From Larix sibirica (lineage: Eukaryota > Streptophyta > Pinopsida > Pinales > Pinaceae), in NCBI GenBank assembly GCA_004151065.3, contig NWUY0300014862.1, positions 17,568 to 35,122 of the forward strand: 17,555 nucleotides of DNA. Reading direction: 5' to 3'. Position numbers and translations under genes: made by a program. Of this stretch, positions 1-8,713 are shown one piece after another (the stretch's first letter is position 1; each line of letters begins with the position of its first letter). Under the pieces are notes generated by a model that saw nothing but the letters and a program-made list of their open reading frames with translations, made no database searches and was not told where the DNA came from.

Positions 1-850
1 CTATCAGATTGAGAAGTTGGTAGTAACTGGGGTATTTGGCCAACTTCCGACTTTCCGAACCCGCAGTGCGGATTGTAGACCTCGGAAATTGGAGACGTGA
101 TTTCTCGGCATGGTGCGTTGGAGTTTTGACTTTCGGACTCCCGTAAGGCGGATCACAGATTGAGGAATTCGAAGAGGCGATTTTCCCATAGTTGGGAATT
201 TGGAGTTCCGACTTCCGACTCCTGCAAGTCGGATTGTGGAGCGCGGAAGATGGAGGTGTAATTTTCCCAGAGCATAGAATTTGGCACTTCCGAATTTTCG
301 ACTCCCACGAGGCAGATCACGGATTGTGGAAGTCGGAGAGGTAATTTCTCTGGATTTGTGCACTTTGGGTTCCAACTTTTGACTCCCACATCGTGGATTG
401 TGGAGTGCAGAAGTCAAAGTCGTGATTCTACGAAGCTGGGGATTTTTGAGTTCCAAATTCTAACTCCTGCATCGCAGATTGCGGAGTGCGGAATTCGGAG
501 GCGTGATTCTACGAAGCTGAGAATTTTGGGTGTTCCGACATTCCAACTCCTGCATCGTGGATTGTGGAATGCGGAAATCAAAGGTGTATTTATTTGACGT
601 CATGTATTATCGTTCGTCCTTTCCGACTCCTACATCGTGGATTGTGGAAGTCGGAGGTGTAATTCTTGAATTGGCGTGTTGGGGTGTTGACTCCCGACTT
701 GTGGATTGCAGCTTGTGGAGTGCGGATTGCGGACCAAAGTTATTGCGATTGTGTGAAAGTGCATAGTTTGGAAGAAAAAAATTAGCAAGTTGTTTCTAAG
801 TTTATCCCGCATAGCCTCTAAAGGGCACCAAGGTGACTGGGGACGTTACA
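1..850 (-). mobile_element. Possible minus-strand LTR end containing the minisatellite (unit A)
   Basis: Read on the minus strand, position 850 begins TGTAACGTCCCC, closely matching the start of the plus-strand LTR at 3464 (TGTAACGCCCC). TG starts of this kind are common in plant Ty3/gypsy LTRs, and tandem repeats inside U3 regions are known. The left end is not visible in the window, so neither a terminal CA nor a target-site duplication can be tested. The sequence just outside (851-865) is not polypurine on the minus strand. If this is an LTR, it would more likely be a 5' LTR or a solo LTR. This is a tentative call based on the terminal motif only. Confidence 0.35.
41..735. repeat. ~81-bp minisatellite, about nine diverged units (unit A)
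   Basis: A conserved ACTCC core (mostly GACTCC or AACTCC) appears at 136, 217, 300, 381, 462, 545, 625 and 689, with a degenerate first unit near 57. The spacing is 80-83 bases except for a short last unit (64). Most units then read roughly CATCGTGGATTGTGGAGTGCGG, with variation, followed by GGAAGTCGGA, an AT-richer stretch and TTCCGA. TTCCGACT and AGTCGGA arms are complementary, so single units can fold into hairpins (clear around 621-657). The block is visibly richer in G and C than the rest of the window. Because 81 is a multiple of three, long open frames arise by chance on the minus strand, including one of 150 codons; I do not regard them as genes. The array may be part of a minus-strand LTR. 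Confidence 0.9.
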
Positions 851-2644
851 ACACTTCATGTAATGTAATGTACAGTCAGGTCTTTAAACCAAGCATCATT
901 GCATTATTATTCCATTCAATTTCAATTTGATTGTGTTGCATTTGTGTTGATAGTTGAAGATACACATGGGAATACACAACTTCCCTTTATCTTCTTCACT
1001 CTATGAGCTACTTACATCATGAATGTACGCAAGGAAGTCCCTCCCTCTCCCACGATGTTATTACGTGCGAGGTTGATTTTGTATTGTTAATTAATCATAG
1101 TCTATCTACAAGTCTTCTCTTAACACTCAACAAATATTTGACTCATTGCATCAGGAGAGTTATGAGGTTCATGCACTAAGGGAAGGATAAGTTTGCAACT
1201 GGGTTGGGTTCTAAGTTATGTCATCGATGCAATTCAAGCAGCCCCCACTCCATTGATCAAGGGACAACACTGGAGGAACAATGGAAAGATCAAGTAGAAC
1301 TATATACATCATTTATTCATCCAATTCAGATGATCAATGGAGGAGGATTATGCCCGCTTGATGTCCATCCCCTTAAATAATATATGGGGAAGCAAGGGAA
1401 AGGCGAGGAATTTTGGTGGGTTGGGCCCTAGCACTATATAATAATTGTGTTTGGCCAAATTGAATCTTGTATTATAAGTAGGGCCCTTTATATATAACAA
1501 TTTGTGGTAAAGGTGCATGTGGTCGGCAATTAAGAATAATAATGCATCTGGGACGAGGTACTCTTCGACACGGAATAAGTAAGTGCACGTTATAGAATGA
1601 GTACCCAATGAATACCAAGAAAGAATATACCACAAAAGGTTGGCTTTTACCCTAATTGGCCATGTCATTAAAGGCCCCCATGCAAATAAAACTCATTAAT
1701 AAAGGGCTATAATAAAAGGGTTGCAGTATTTTTTTAATTTTGGCAAAGAAATTGATTGCCACCCACTTGTAATTTACCTTGTTAATGATAGGTTGTTTTT
1801 GTTTTACCATTATTATCTATGTTGGGTTGTATTTTTACAATTACAATGATTTTTAACCCCTGCCATAGATAGGTGACTATATGTTCCTCTCTTTTATATT
1901 AATTATATTACAATGATTTCTTATAATTACTATTTTATATTTATTTGACTTAATTAAAATTTACAAAGTTAATATATTTTTAATATCTCAAATATTATGA
2001 AACACTCAAAGTAATTATAGTAAATAAATAAATGTCACTATTATAAATAATGTGATATTCAATTGTTTGAGAGATAGATCCATGAATATGTAGACCAAAA
2101 TTGCCAGCACACCATAGGACAAAAGGTTGGTCATAAAAAGATAGTAGTTAAGAGTATAATTTTTTTAAAGTGCATCATAGTGAACATAGTTTTCCTAATC
2201 ATATGAGATCAATTTCACGGGAAAGACATAGTAGCAGTGTATATGTTTAGAACCAATGTCATTGTCTTTGAGCATAAGATTGAGATCAATTTGTATTCTT
2301 CGATATCCAATATGGAATTGTCGACTGTCATGGTGATTGTTTATTTTCTCTAAAACTTTCGTAACAATTCAAGTCCCAAGGAGTATGTCCAAGCGATGCA
2401 GGTTGATACACAAATCCCAAATTTGATTTGACAATTATCTACACAACCGCAAGCTGACACTAAGAAAATATGAACTTCTAGTGTCAACTATATTTTTTCC
2501 CTAAACCTATCCTGATTCTTCATTTTCTCTATAAGAAAATCCTACTCAAGCAACCTTTACTACACACTAATACCAATTTATTAAAATTTGACTCCTAATT
2601 TATTGGAGCATTAATACCCCAACATGATCAAAATGTTGTCACCA

Positions 2645-2662
2645 AATAATAATAATAATAAT
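2645..2662. repeat. (AAT)6 microsatellite (unit A)
   Basis: Six consecutive AAT triplets. The same number is present in unit B at 11449-11466. Such runs mutate quickly by slippage, so the equal length is consistent with a very young or allelic relationship of the two units. Confidence 0.95.
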
Positions 2663-3002
2663 CTAAATGCGGTGGATATGTCATTGGTTCCTAAATGTAG
2701 TAGAAGTTGTGTAATTGGTTGGTGACCAAGTGCATTGGAAGACCATCCACTATGTTGTTGTTCACTATAAGGAATCCCATTGTGGTATTTCGTCATCACT
2801 TTCAATTAACTATAGACATTATATTAAATATAGACATGTAATGATCTATTACAATATATCAAGACATAGGTATTACAAGATATCTAGATATAGGTGTAGG
2901 TGGATAATATAATTTTATATAAATATCATATTTATTGTGAAAAGTCAAATATTTACATTTAAATAATGAAAATGAAGGAATACCACCATAGATAACATTC
3001 GT

Positions 3003-3051
3003 TTTTCCCTATATATAAATAATGATTTTATATATATAAGACAAGGGAAAG
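3003..3051. repeat. AT-rich imperfect inverted repeat (unit A)
   Basis: TTTCCCTATATATAAA on the left pairs with TTTATATATATAA plus AGGGAAA on the right. A four-base interruption (GACA) lies in the right arm and a short loop in the middle. It could form a hairpin or cruciform. It has no visible target-site duplication, so I do not call it a MITE. The copy in unit B is at 11807-11855. Confidence 0.6.
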
Positions 3052-3077
3052 AATCGATTCATCTTTATACATAGTAG

Positions 3078-3164
3078 GTACTTTGAAACTTCAAAGAGAG
3101 ACTTGCAAACACAAGAAATATGTACTTTGAAACTTCAAAAGAGACTTGCAAACACAAGAAATAT
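3078..3164. repeat. Tandem duplication of a 44/43-bp unit (unit A)
   Basis: Unit 1 (3078-3121) and unit 2 (3122-3164) both begin GTACTTTGAAACTTCAAA and end ACACAAGAAATAT. They differ only near the middle (CAAAGAGAGAC versus CAAAAGAGAC). Each contains the palindrome CTTTGAAACTTCAAAG or a close form. It lies about 300 bases left of the LTR. The function is unknown; a short slippage duplication is the simplest origin. Confidence 0.9.
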
Positions 3165-4977
3165 AGCTTGGTTTGTTATATTGATTTTTATGTTAAAAAA
3201 ATTAAGAGATGTCTCAGCAAAGTTATAAACAAGGAGATCTTATTATCATTTAGTAGGGTTCATGTTTTAAATTAGAAATTTTATAACTATGCGAAGAGGG
3301 TTTAAATTAACTTATAGATGGCTTTGGCATATTTTGATCAAGTGAATGTCTAGTGGGACCATAGAATTTTCTATCATGGAAGACACGGAGAAATTATGTT
3401 GTGACTTTCCTTATATTATGAATGAACATTAATCAAGACGAAGTTTCATGAAGGGTGGGTGTATGTAACGCCCCATATTTTGAATTATGCAACTATAACT
3501 ATATTATCATGTGTCATTACATTATTTTGCTTACTTTCTATTTTGACGAGCCACGCTAATGAGACACTCATATGTGGACATATGCACATGTTTATGTATT
3601 GTAGGATATTATTATTTTTTATGATTATTTTTTCATGACGATGATAGATATGTGAGTTCATTAAACATGCAATTAAAAGGAGTAAATTTGGTACATTTAT
3701 ACTAGCTTAAAATTATGTTGTGAATGAATACTAGATGTGAGGCATGGTATAAATAAGCATATGTTTCTTATTTTAACATCAATACATAATATGTTGATGT
3801 ATGAAATTTGTTTTATATCTACATGGATATGAGTTATTGTTGAATTAACCTACAGGTTGATGCGCTATGTAATAGCCAAAAGATTGTAGTAATGAGGTAA
3901 ATTTGATGTCATGGACATCAAGAAAATAATGTGTATTATAGTTTTCTCTTGTGGTTTCAAACACTACTAATATGTGGGTAAGTGTGATTTTGACAGGATG
4001 CATAGCTTTCCCAGAATGGTTGTTCGATGATGTGACTATAACAAAAATAATTGCACGGTATGGCTCAGTATAGGTTGTTGACCCTGGTTATATCAAGAAG
4101 GGTGGAGTTATTACCCACTGTGTATCCTCTGAAACCTGGAATCATGGGAGGGTTGTGCGGACACATGCTCCCCAAGTTGTGTGATGATAACTGCCATTTT
4201 CCTATTGGGGAGGCTTGGTCAATATAGTCAACACTTCCACTTATGGGCTATATCTAGGGTTAAGTCTTTATAGTTGACGCTCCAACATATTGCAACAGAG
4301 AAAATGATAGGATATGGAAGATGGAAGTAGGTTATGGAGGAAGGATGGTTTGAAGTAACGTAGAAGGTTGTTGTGAGTTAGTTATAACAACTTAGTTACC
4401 TTTGTGTGCTAAAATTCTTGCTAAATAATCATGTGTGATGAAATGACTATGTTGTGTCGTTTGTATTGAATTATTGTAAACTAGTGTGATTGTTAGATGT
4501 TGTGATTACTATTTGTATCTTGCATACTTGGATGGGAGCATACATGAACTATGCAATAAAGGCAGTGATTGTTTATGATTAGTACATGGACTTTATGTAT
4601 ACACTAGCTATGTATACCTACATTATGCATGTACACTAGTATAATTAATTGATGTATTAATTATTAAATGAATGGTTAATGATCGTATGGAATATTGAAT
4701 ACATATAATTATGTAGTAGCATTAAATACCCATTTTTACTTTCACTAATTGTTGGTATGATGAATTAAATAGGTATGGTGGAGTGCCATAAATTTTGGGG
4801 GAAAATGTCAAATTCATTTATAAGCTAGCATGAAAGGGAAGACTTTCAATTTTATTTTAATGTTATTCAATTCATTATTTTATTTTAGTTATTTTTTCCC
4901 AAAAATCTAGAAGGGGTGGTTGATGGGTCATAAATGAGGGTGGTTGAGGAGACTTGGGAAAATGTGTAAGAAATTTT

Positions 4978-4986
4978 GATAAATAG
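4978..4986 (+). promoter_or_regulatory. Possible LTR core promoter (TATA-like box), unit A
   Basis: GATAAATAG is one base from TATAAATAG. It lies about 95 bases before the AATAAA at 5073, which suits a short R region, and is followed by GAGAGGG, a common context in plant LTR leaders. A perfect TATAAATA also exists at 3748-3755, only about 285 bases into the LTR. That is less likely to be the element's own promoter, because it would leave a very long R-U5. Confidence 0.4.
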
Positions 4987-5072
4987 AGAGGGTAAAGAAT
5001 AGTTTGGGAGTTCTCATTTTTAGGGAGTTTTTCAAGAGGTTGGAGCTTGTTGAGAGGTGGAAGAATTCTTGG

Positions 5073-5078
5073 AATAAA
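5073..5078 (+). terminator. Possible LTR poly(A) signal AATAAA, unit A
   Basis: AATAAA lies downstream of the TATA-like box at 4978 and about 370 bases before the LTR end, where the end of R would be expected. The hexamer is common by chance in AT-rich DNA, so position is the only support. Confidence 0.35.
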
Positions 5079-5446
5079 TATTTCCATTGAACAATATTCT
5101 TAGAGATATTGTGCGTTACTGTTCTTAGAGTCACGGGCACAGACAACCAAGGAATAGAAAGTTTTCTTGGAGCTAGGAAGTTGGCTAGACTCCTAGTTGG
5201 CAGGGAGGTTTAATTCCATTTAGGGAATTGAAGGAGGACAAAGATATAAATTGTTTCTATTGGGATACTAAGTTACTACATTCTTGGACAAATTCAGCAT
5301 CTAAACAAGTGCTTTTCAGTAAGTTATTGCTTTAATTCATGGTATACTTGATAGTTCTCTATTGTCATGGTTATAAGCATGCTTATAATATTAGTTAGTG
5401 AATTTATGGTATTTTATTAAAGAAGTAAGGCCAAAGAACCCTTACA

Positions 5447-6830
5447 CCTGCAACTTTGGAGGTGTGAGCCTCTCTCATGTGTTGCAATCTCTCACCTTCA
5501 AGAACATAGAGCTTGTCTAGCTTGTAGAGTAACCCATCCTAGAAATGATAGCTAGCATTGATATCACCTTCCTCTACGTGGAATTGGAATTGTAGCTATT
5601 GAAATACCTCATTGAAGTCCTCATATTCTATGTATTCATCTTTTATGCATCATGGGTGAAAGGATCCATATGCATAAGAGTACCCAAATTAGTGATCTTG
5701 GTTGTTGGTGGCTTGATAGCACATATTCGAGCTTGTTTTTACCTCCCTTCTTATATTTGATGATTAGATGGAATTGTTGTAAAAATCCAATCCACTTGTA
5801 GTTTTTTGTTTGGTGTAGCTTATTTTGGGTCGGAAAAATACTATAGCGGCTGGTGATTAGTGTGAATGATGGTCTCCTTTTTCATCAAATAGTGCTTCCA
5901 CTTTTTAACAGCTTGAACCAAGGCATAGAGGTCCTTATCATGTGTAGGGTATTTTAGGACATCGTCATGGAACATTTCATAATGATAGCATGTTGGCATC
6001 CCTCCTTGCATCAAAACCACTCCCATAACATACCCACTTTCATATGTCTCCAATTCAAAAGGCTTATGAAAGTTAGGCAATGTGAGAACTGGTGCCTGAC
6101 TAATATTTAGCTTCATATATTCAAAGGATTTCTATTGATTCCTTCCCCACCGAAACCCCTTGTTGTTGGTTGTTGTGGAATGGAGATTCAGAGCCACAAT
6201 CGAAAAGGAAGATATGAATTTCCGAAGGTATCCCAAAATATCCTAACTTTAGTGACATTTGTAGGAGTAGGCCACTTAGTGATGGATTCCATTTTTGCAG
6301 GACCAATCTTAAGTTCTGCTCCACCAATCACATACCCTAACTACACCAAAGAGTGCTGAGCAAATTCACATTTATTAATGTTTTCCAATACTTGATGTTT
6401 TTCAAGGTTTCCAACACCTAATTGAGATGTGAGGTATTCCCTTCCCAAGTAGAACTATAAACCAATATATCATCTAAATACACTATCAAAAATGAATCTA
6501 AGAAATGGCGCAATACATCATTCATTAAATGCATAAATGTAGATGGTGCATTACACTAACCAAAAGGAATTGCTAACCATTCATATAGACCTTGCCTAGT
6601 CTAGAAGGCAGTCTTCCATGTGTCGTCTTCTTCCACTCATGCCTGGTGGTATCCCAATTTGAGATCCAACTTGGTGAAGTACTTGGCATGCTGCAACTAA
6701 TCTAGAAAATCATCGATCCTAGGCAAAGGGTATTGATTCTTGAAGGTGATCATGATTTACTATCATCCATAGATATTTTCTAGTAGGTGCTATCATACAA
6801 AGAAGAGTCATCTGAACATTGGATTAAATA
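5447..6830 (-). pseudogene. Degenerate Ty3/gypsy pol fragment: RT, RNase H, start of integrase (unit A)
   Basis: Reading the minus strand from about 6830 down, the reverse transcriptase region shows YPLPRIDDFLD (after a decayed D-x-T-W-type stretch), FTKLDLK-GYHQ, NAPSTFMHLMNDVL and the catalytic motif YLDDILVYS (YLDDIL at 6463-6480), then YLRKFISSFS. RNase H follows: ISQAPVL, LETYESGYVMGVVLMQGG, YALVQAVKKWKHYLM, IIHTNHQPL, then QFHLIIKYKKG. The last part matches the spacer before integrase and the beginning of its zinc-binding domain (REAHTSKVAG), where it stops at the LTR. In-frame stops occur throughout, for example after FLD, HQPL (5841-5843) and YHF. At least three frame changes are needed between RNase H and integrase. 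The four RNase H carboxylates appear altered: Asp to Tyr, Glu to Asp, Asp to Asn, Asp to Tyr. In the family, RT/RNase H copies element RNA into DNA; this copy cannot. It lacks gag, protease and most of integrase. Confidence 0.93.
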
Positions 6831-7796
6831 TAGATTGTGAGCATATGTTGGAGTGTCAAATATTAACTAAACAATTTGTAAATAGTTATGTTGTTTTACT
6901 TCCCTTGTTTTATCATTACTGGAACAACAAGAAACCTTTCATTATATATATGCTTTATCAAGCCATATAAAACTCGCAAGAAACAAAGTACAAAGTCGAT
7001 CCGATGGGAGATATCTTAAGAGATGGCATGAACCATAGTTTCAAACGAATGTGTATTGCTTATGAAGCAGTGGTTGTTATGGTACACTTTTTTATTTACG
7101 CAATAGTGTGCATTATATTATAAATGTAAATATACCCAATACACTTTAATACTATGTTTGTAGATGGAACATGAAGGATTTCAATGTCAAACTCGATTCA
7201 ATAGAAAATAACATTCCAAATAAACCCATATACAATATCTCATGCTAGGGATGAAGAAATGAGTCGTGCAATCAGCTTGAGCAATGATATTAATTCGAGC
7301 AATGAACGATGATCATTAAAACTGAATGTTACAAGTTGTATATTTTGGAATGTTTTGACTATGAAAAGCAAATATGTTGTTTAATGTGGACATATTGTCC
7401 CAATTGGATGATGACATGTTATGAATAACTATAAAAATTATTTATTGACATTTTGAATATCGTGGACCTTTATGATGTTCCATTTTTGTATATTGAAGGA
7501 TCTCTTCTTTGTATATAACACAAATAAATTTTTATTCTATTTTATTTTCCAGTTCATAAAATTTTATGAAGTTGATTAAATATACATATGATTGATATTA
7601 TTAGAATGAACATATATACAATCAGTTGATATCTTTGTTTAAATAATACAATAATTTTTTCTAATGATTAATTGACATTTTGGAAAAGAAAAAAAAATCC
7701 ATTCTCATATCCGCAATGTGGAAAACATCAATACTAAAACATATCACTACATTGTATTCATTTTAACTAAATGGTACAATTTATACATATTTACGC
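6831..7796. other. AT-rich region, nothing recognised (unit A)
   Basis: No coding region, RNA gene or transposon terminus is recognisable. The region follows the N-terminal edge of the reverse transcriptase remnant and may include its further decayed upstream part (protease or early RT), but I cannot align it. A purine run (about AAAAGAAAAAAAAA) lies near 7682-7696. Confidence 0.5.
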
Positions 7797-8290
7797 ACTA
7801 GTGTTTTTATGAGGGTATTATGCACCATTGTGGAAAAGTGTAATAAAAGCACCATAATCCTAATGAAAATAAAAGCATTGCTTCCTTCAATGACACCATT
7901 ATTGTTATTGCTGCAGTTACAAGAACTTACCATGCACATGATTATAAATGCACCACTACTTTTACATGTGCAATATGCATTTGTGTTTTCATTATATAAA
8001 CTAACCATTGGGGCTTCATAATATATATAATATGCACCAACTGTAATATATATTTTTAAAACCTAGGTACATATCAAGATATATCACACTGGTGCATATT
8101 ATTGATAGAAACACCCCCAATGCTTTCAATATCTCAAATACGCACTAGGGCTTTGAAAATATTTTGTACACGTTGGTGCTTAGTACAGGTTATTTTTAGG
8201 CACCAATAAACGTCAATTCATATTCATATTGAATATATTTTCATGCCAATGTGCCATATCAAATAAGTGCACCGATAAAAATAACCTTCG
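7797..8290. repeat. Cluster of GCACC motifs in both orientations (unit A)
   Basis: GCACC occurs in ATGCACCATTG, AAGCACCATAAT, ATGCACCACT, ATGCACCAAC, GGCACCAATAAA and GTGCACCGATAA. Its complement GGTGC occurs in CTGGTGCATATT and TTGGTGCTTA. One pair (GGTGC near 8175, GCACC near 8203) is set up as a small inverted repeat. Closely spaced, mixed-orientation short motifs are typical of subterminal regions of plant CACTA-type DNA transposons. CACTAGTG at 7797 and CACTAGGG near 8145 are reminiscent of such ends but are not inverted to each other. No terminal inverted repeat or target-site duplication is seen, so the transposon reading is only a suggestion. Confidence 0.35.
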
Positions 8291-8602
8291 ACTACCCAAG
8301 AAATTGAGTTATAATAAATATCCATTAAACATCCACTACCAATTGCAAAGGTTTTAAAGAAGTTTTTTTATAATTTTGCACAGCCTTGCAACACTAAAAT
8401 CCTTCTCAAAAACATTCACTAAAAAGTGTTTTCTTTATAATAATAAAAAAATAAAATATATTTAACAAAATTAGTAGCATTTAGAATGAAATTGCTAACA
8501 AATATTTATCCTTAGTGCTTTCACATAGGTGATTACATGATCAAAATATATGTGATCCGCCCATTTGGATTGAAAAAAACATATAACATGTGTTTCATAC
8601 AT
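8291..8602. other. AT-rich spacer before the SINE-like element (unit A)
   Basis: A/T-rich DNA with T runs and ATAATAATAAAAAAATAAAAT-like stretches near 8437-8456. No gene or defined element is visible. Confidence 0.5.
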
Positions 8603-8712
8603 CTTGAGTGGGCATAATGGTTAAGAACGTGTTTCCTCCTCAAAGGTCACAAGTTCAAATCCGGAGAGGGCTACGGCATGTACACCTCCATAGAATTAAG
8701 CAATCAAATCAT
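8603..8712 (+). mobile_element. tRNA-derived SINE-like element, cut by the N (unit A)
   Basis: TGGGCATAATGG (8609-8620) resembles the RNA polymerase III A box, and AGTTCAAATCC (8652-8662) resembles the B box. Their spacing, about 43 bases between starts, is tRNA-like. The T-arm around TTCAAAT does not pair properly and no acceptor stem closes, so it is not a working tRNA gene. An A/B-box head followed by unrelated sequence fits a plant SINE. No target-site duplication could be found, and the 3' part is lost at the seam. A degraded tRNA pseudogene is the alternative. Confidence 0.6.
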
Positions 8713-8713
8713 N
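8713..8713. other. Single N: probable contig seam
   Basis: This is the only ambiguous base in the window. It lies exactly where unit A stops matching unit B: both read AATCAT, then unit A has N followed by ACATATTAG, while unit B continues TGTGAGAAGG. An ordinary uncalled base would not be expected to coincide with the end of an 8.7-kb repeat. I infer a join between two assembled pieces, with true gap size unknown. Confidence 0.8.

Larger units (their letters stand above)
851..3463. other. Gene-free AT-rich region left of the LTR (unit A)
   Basis: I recognise no coding sequence. The longest open frame (1348-1668, minus, 106 codons) resembles no family I know and has no supporting context. 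Contents that can be named are an (AAT)6 run at 2645-2662, an AT-rich imperfect hairpin near 3003-3051 and a 44-bp tandem duplication at 3078-3164. Near 1435-1500 are several TATATA-type strings and GGGCCC motifs that could belong to an old LTR promoter, but no terminus is visible. If the LTR at 3464 is a 3' LTR, this region is the inside of that element; with no gag or pol it would be a non-autonomous or heavily rearranged one. Confidence 0.55.
3464..5446 (+). mobile_element. Plant LTR-retrotransposon LTR, ~1.98 kb (unit A)
   Basis: The left end reads TGTAACGCCCC and the right end CCCTTACA, giving the short inverted ends TGTAA/TTACA usual for LTRs. A purine-rich tract (GAAGGGTGGGTG, ending at 3461) lies just before the left end, as expected for the polypurine tract before a 3' LTR. 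Inside, a GATAAATAG box (4978) followed by AATAAA (5073) gives a plausible U3-R-U5 order, with U5 at about 5100-5446. The right end abuts a minus-strand gypsy integrase codon series without spare bases, so this element appears to have inserted into that older one. The flanking five-base words differ (GTGTA at 3459-3463, CCTGC at 5447-5451), so it is not a simple solo LTR. It is probably the 3' LTR of an element whose left part is not recognisable here. Superfamily is uncertain, with Ty3/gypsy favoured by the terminus. Confidence 0.7.
2..8712. repeat. Unit A of an ~8.71-kb near-identical direct repeat
   Basis: This block recurs in the same orientation at 8805-17516. The offset is 8803 at the left end and 8804 after about 1727, because unit B has one extra C at 10532. 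Differences located by eye (A to B) are T265/G9068, C1152/T9955, the inserted C, T2157/C10961, a group at 4462, 4463, 4489, 4494 and 4502, and G5036/T13840. The second half looked identical, but not every base was checked. Identity begins at base 2 (base 1 is C, its counterpart 8804 is T) and ends at 8712, directly before the N. The block contains only repeats and transposon remains. The duplication itself is seen directly; whether it exists in the genome or only in the assembly is inference. Confidence 0.98.

Noticed and set aside
4-456. 150-codon open frame on the minus strand, also at 8807-9259 in unit B
   Set aside because: It lies wholly inside the ~81-bp minisatellite. The open frame and repeating peptide blocks follow from a period near 27 codons, and units of 80 or 83 bases break it. 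It shows no known domain. Its presence in both units only reflects the duplication.
41-735. CRISPR array
   Set aside because: The units are diverged and contiguous without unique spacers of regular length, and the window is plant nuclear DNA with reverse-transcribing elements.
1348-1668. 106-codon open frame on the minus strand, identical at 10151-10471
   Set aside because: No recognisable family or motif and no gene context. Its conservation carries no information because the whole 8.7-kb block is nearly identical.
3464-5446. Simple solo LTR
   Set aside because: The five bases on either side do not match (GTGTA and CCTGC), and a polypurine-like tract precedes the left end, which points to a 3' LTR.
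5841-6116. Independent 91-codon gene
   Set aside because: It is the RNase H part of a gypsy pol pseudogene. The ATG is internal and the end is a stop where the family usually has a Gln codon.
7797-8152. Complete CACTA transposon between CACTAGTG and CACTAGGG
   Set aside because: The two sequences are in direct orientation instead of inverted, and no three-base target duplication is visible.
8603-8690. Functional tRNA gene
   Set aside because: A and B boxes are present, but the T stem does not pair, no acceptor stem closes, and the anticodon arm is not convincing. A SINE or tRNA pseudogene fits better.
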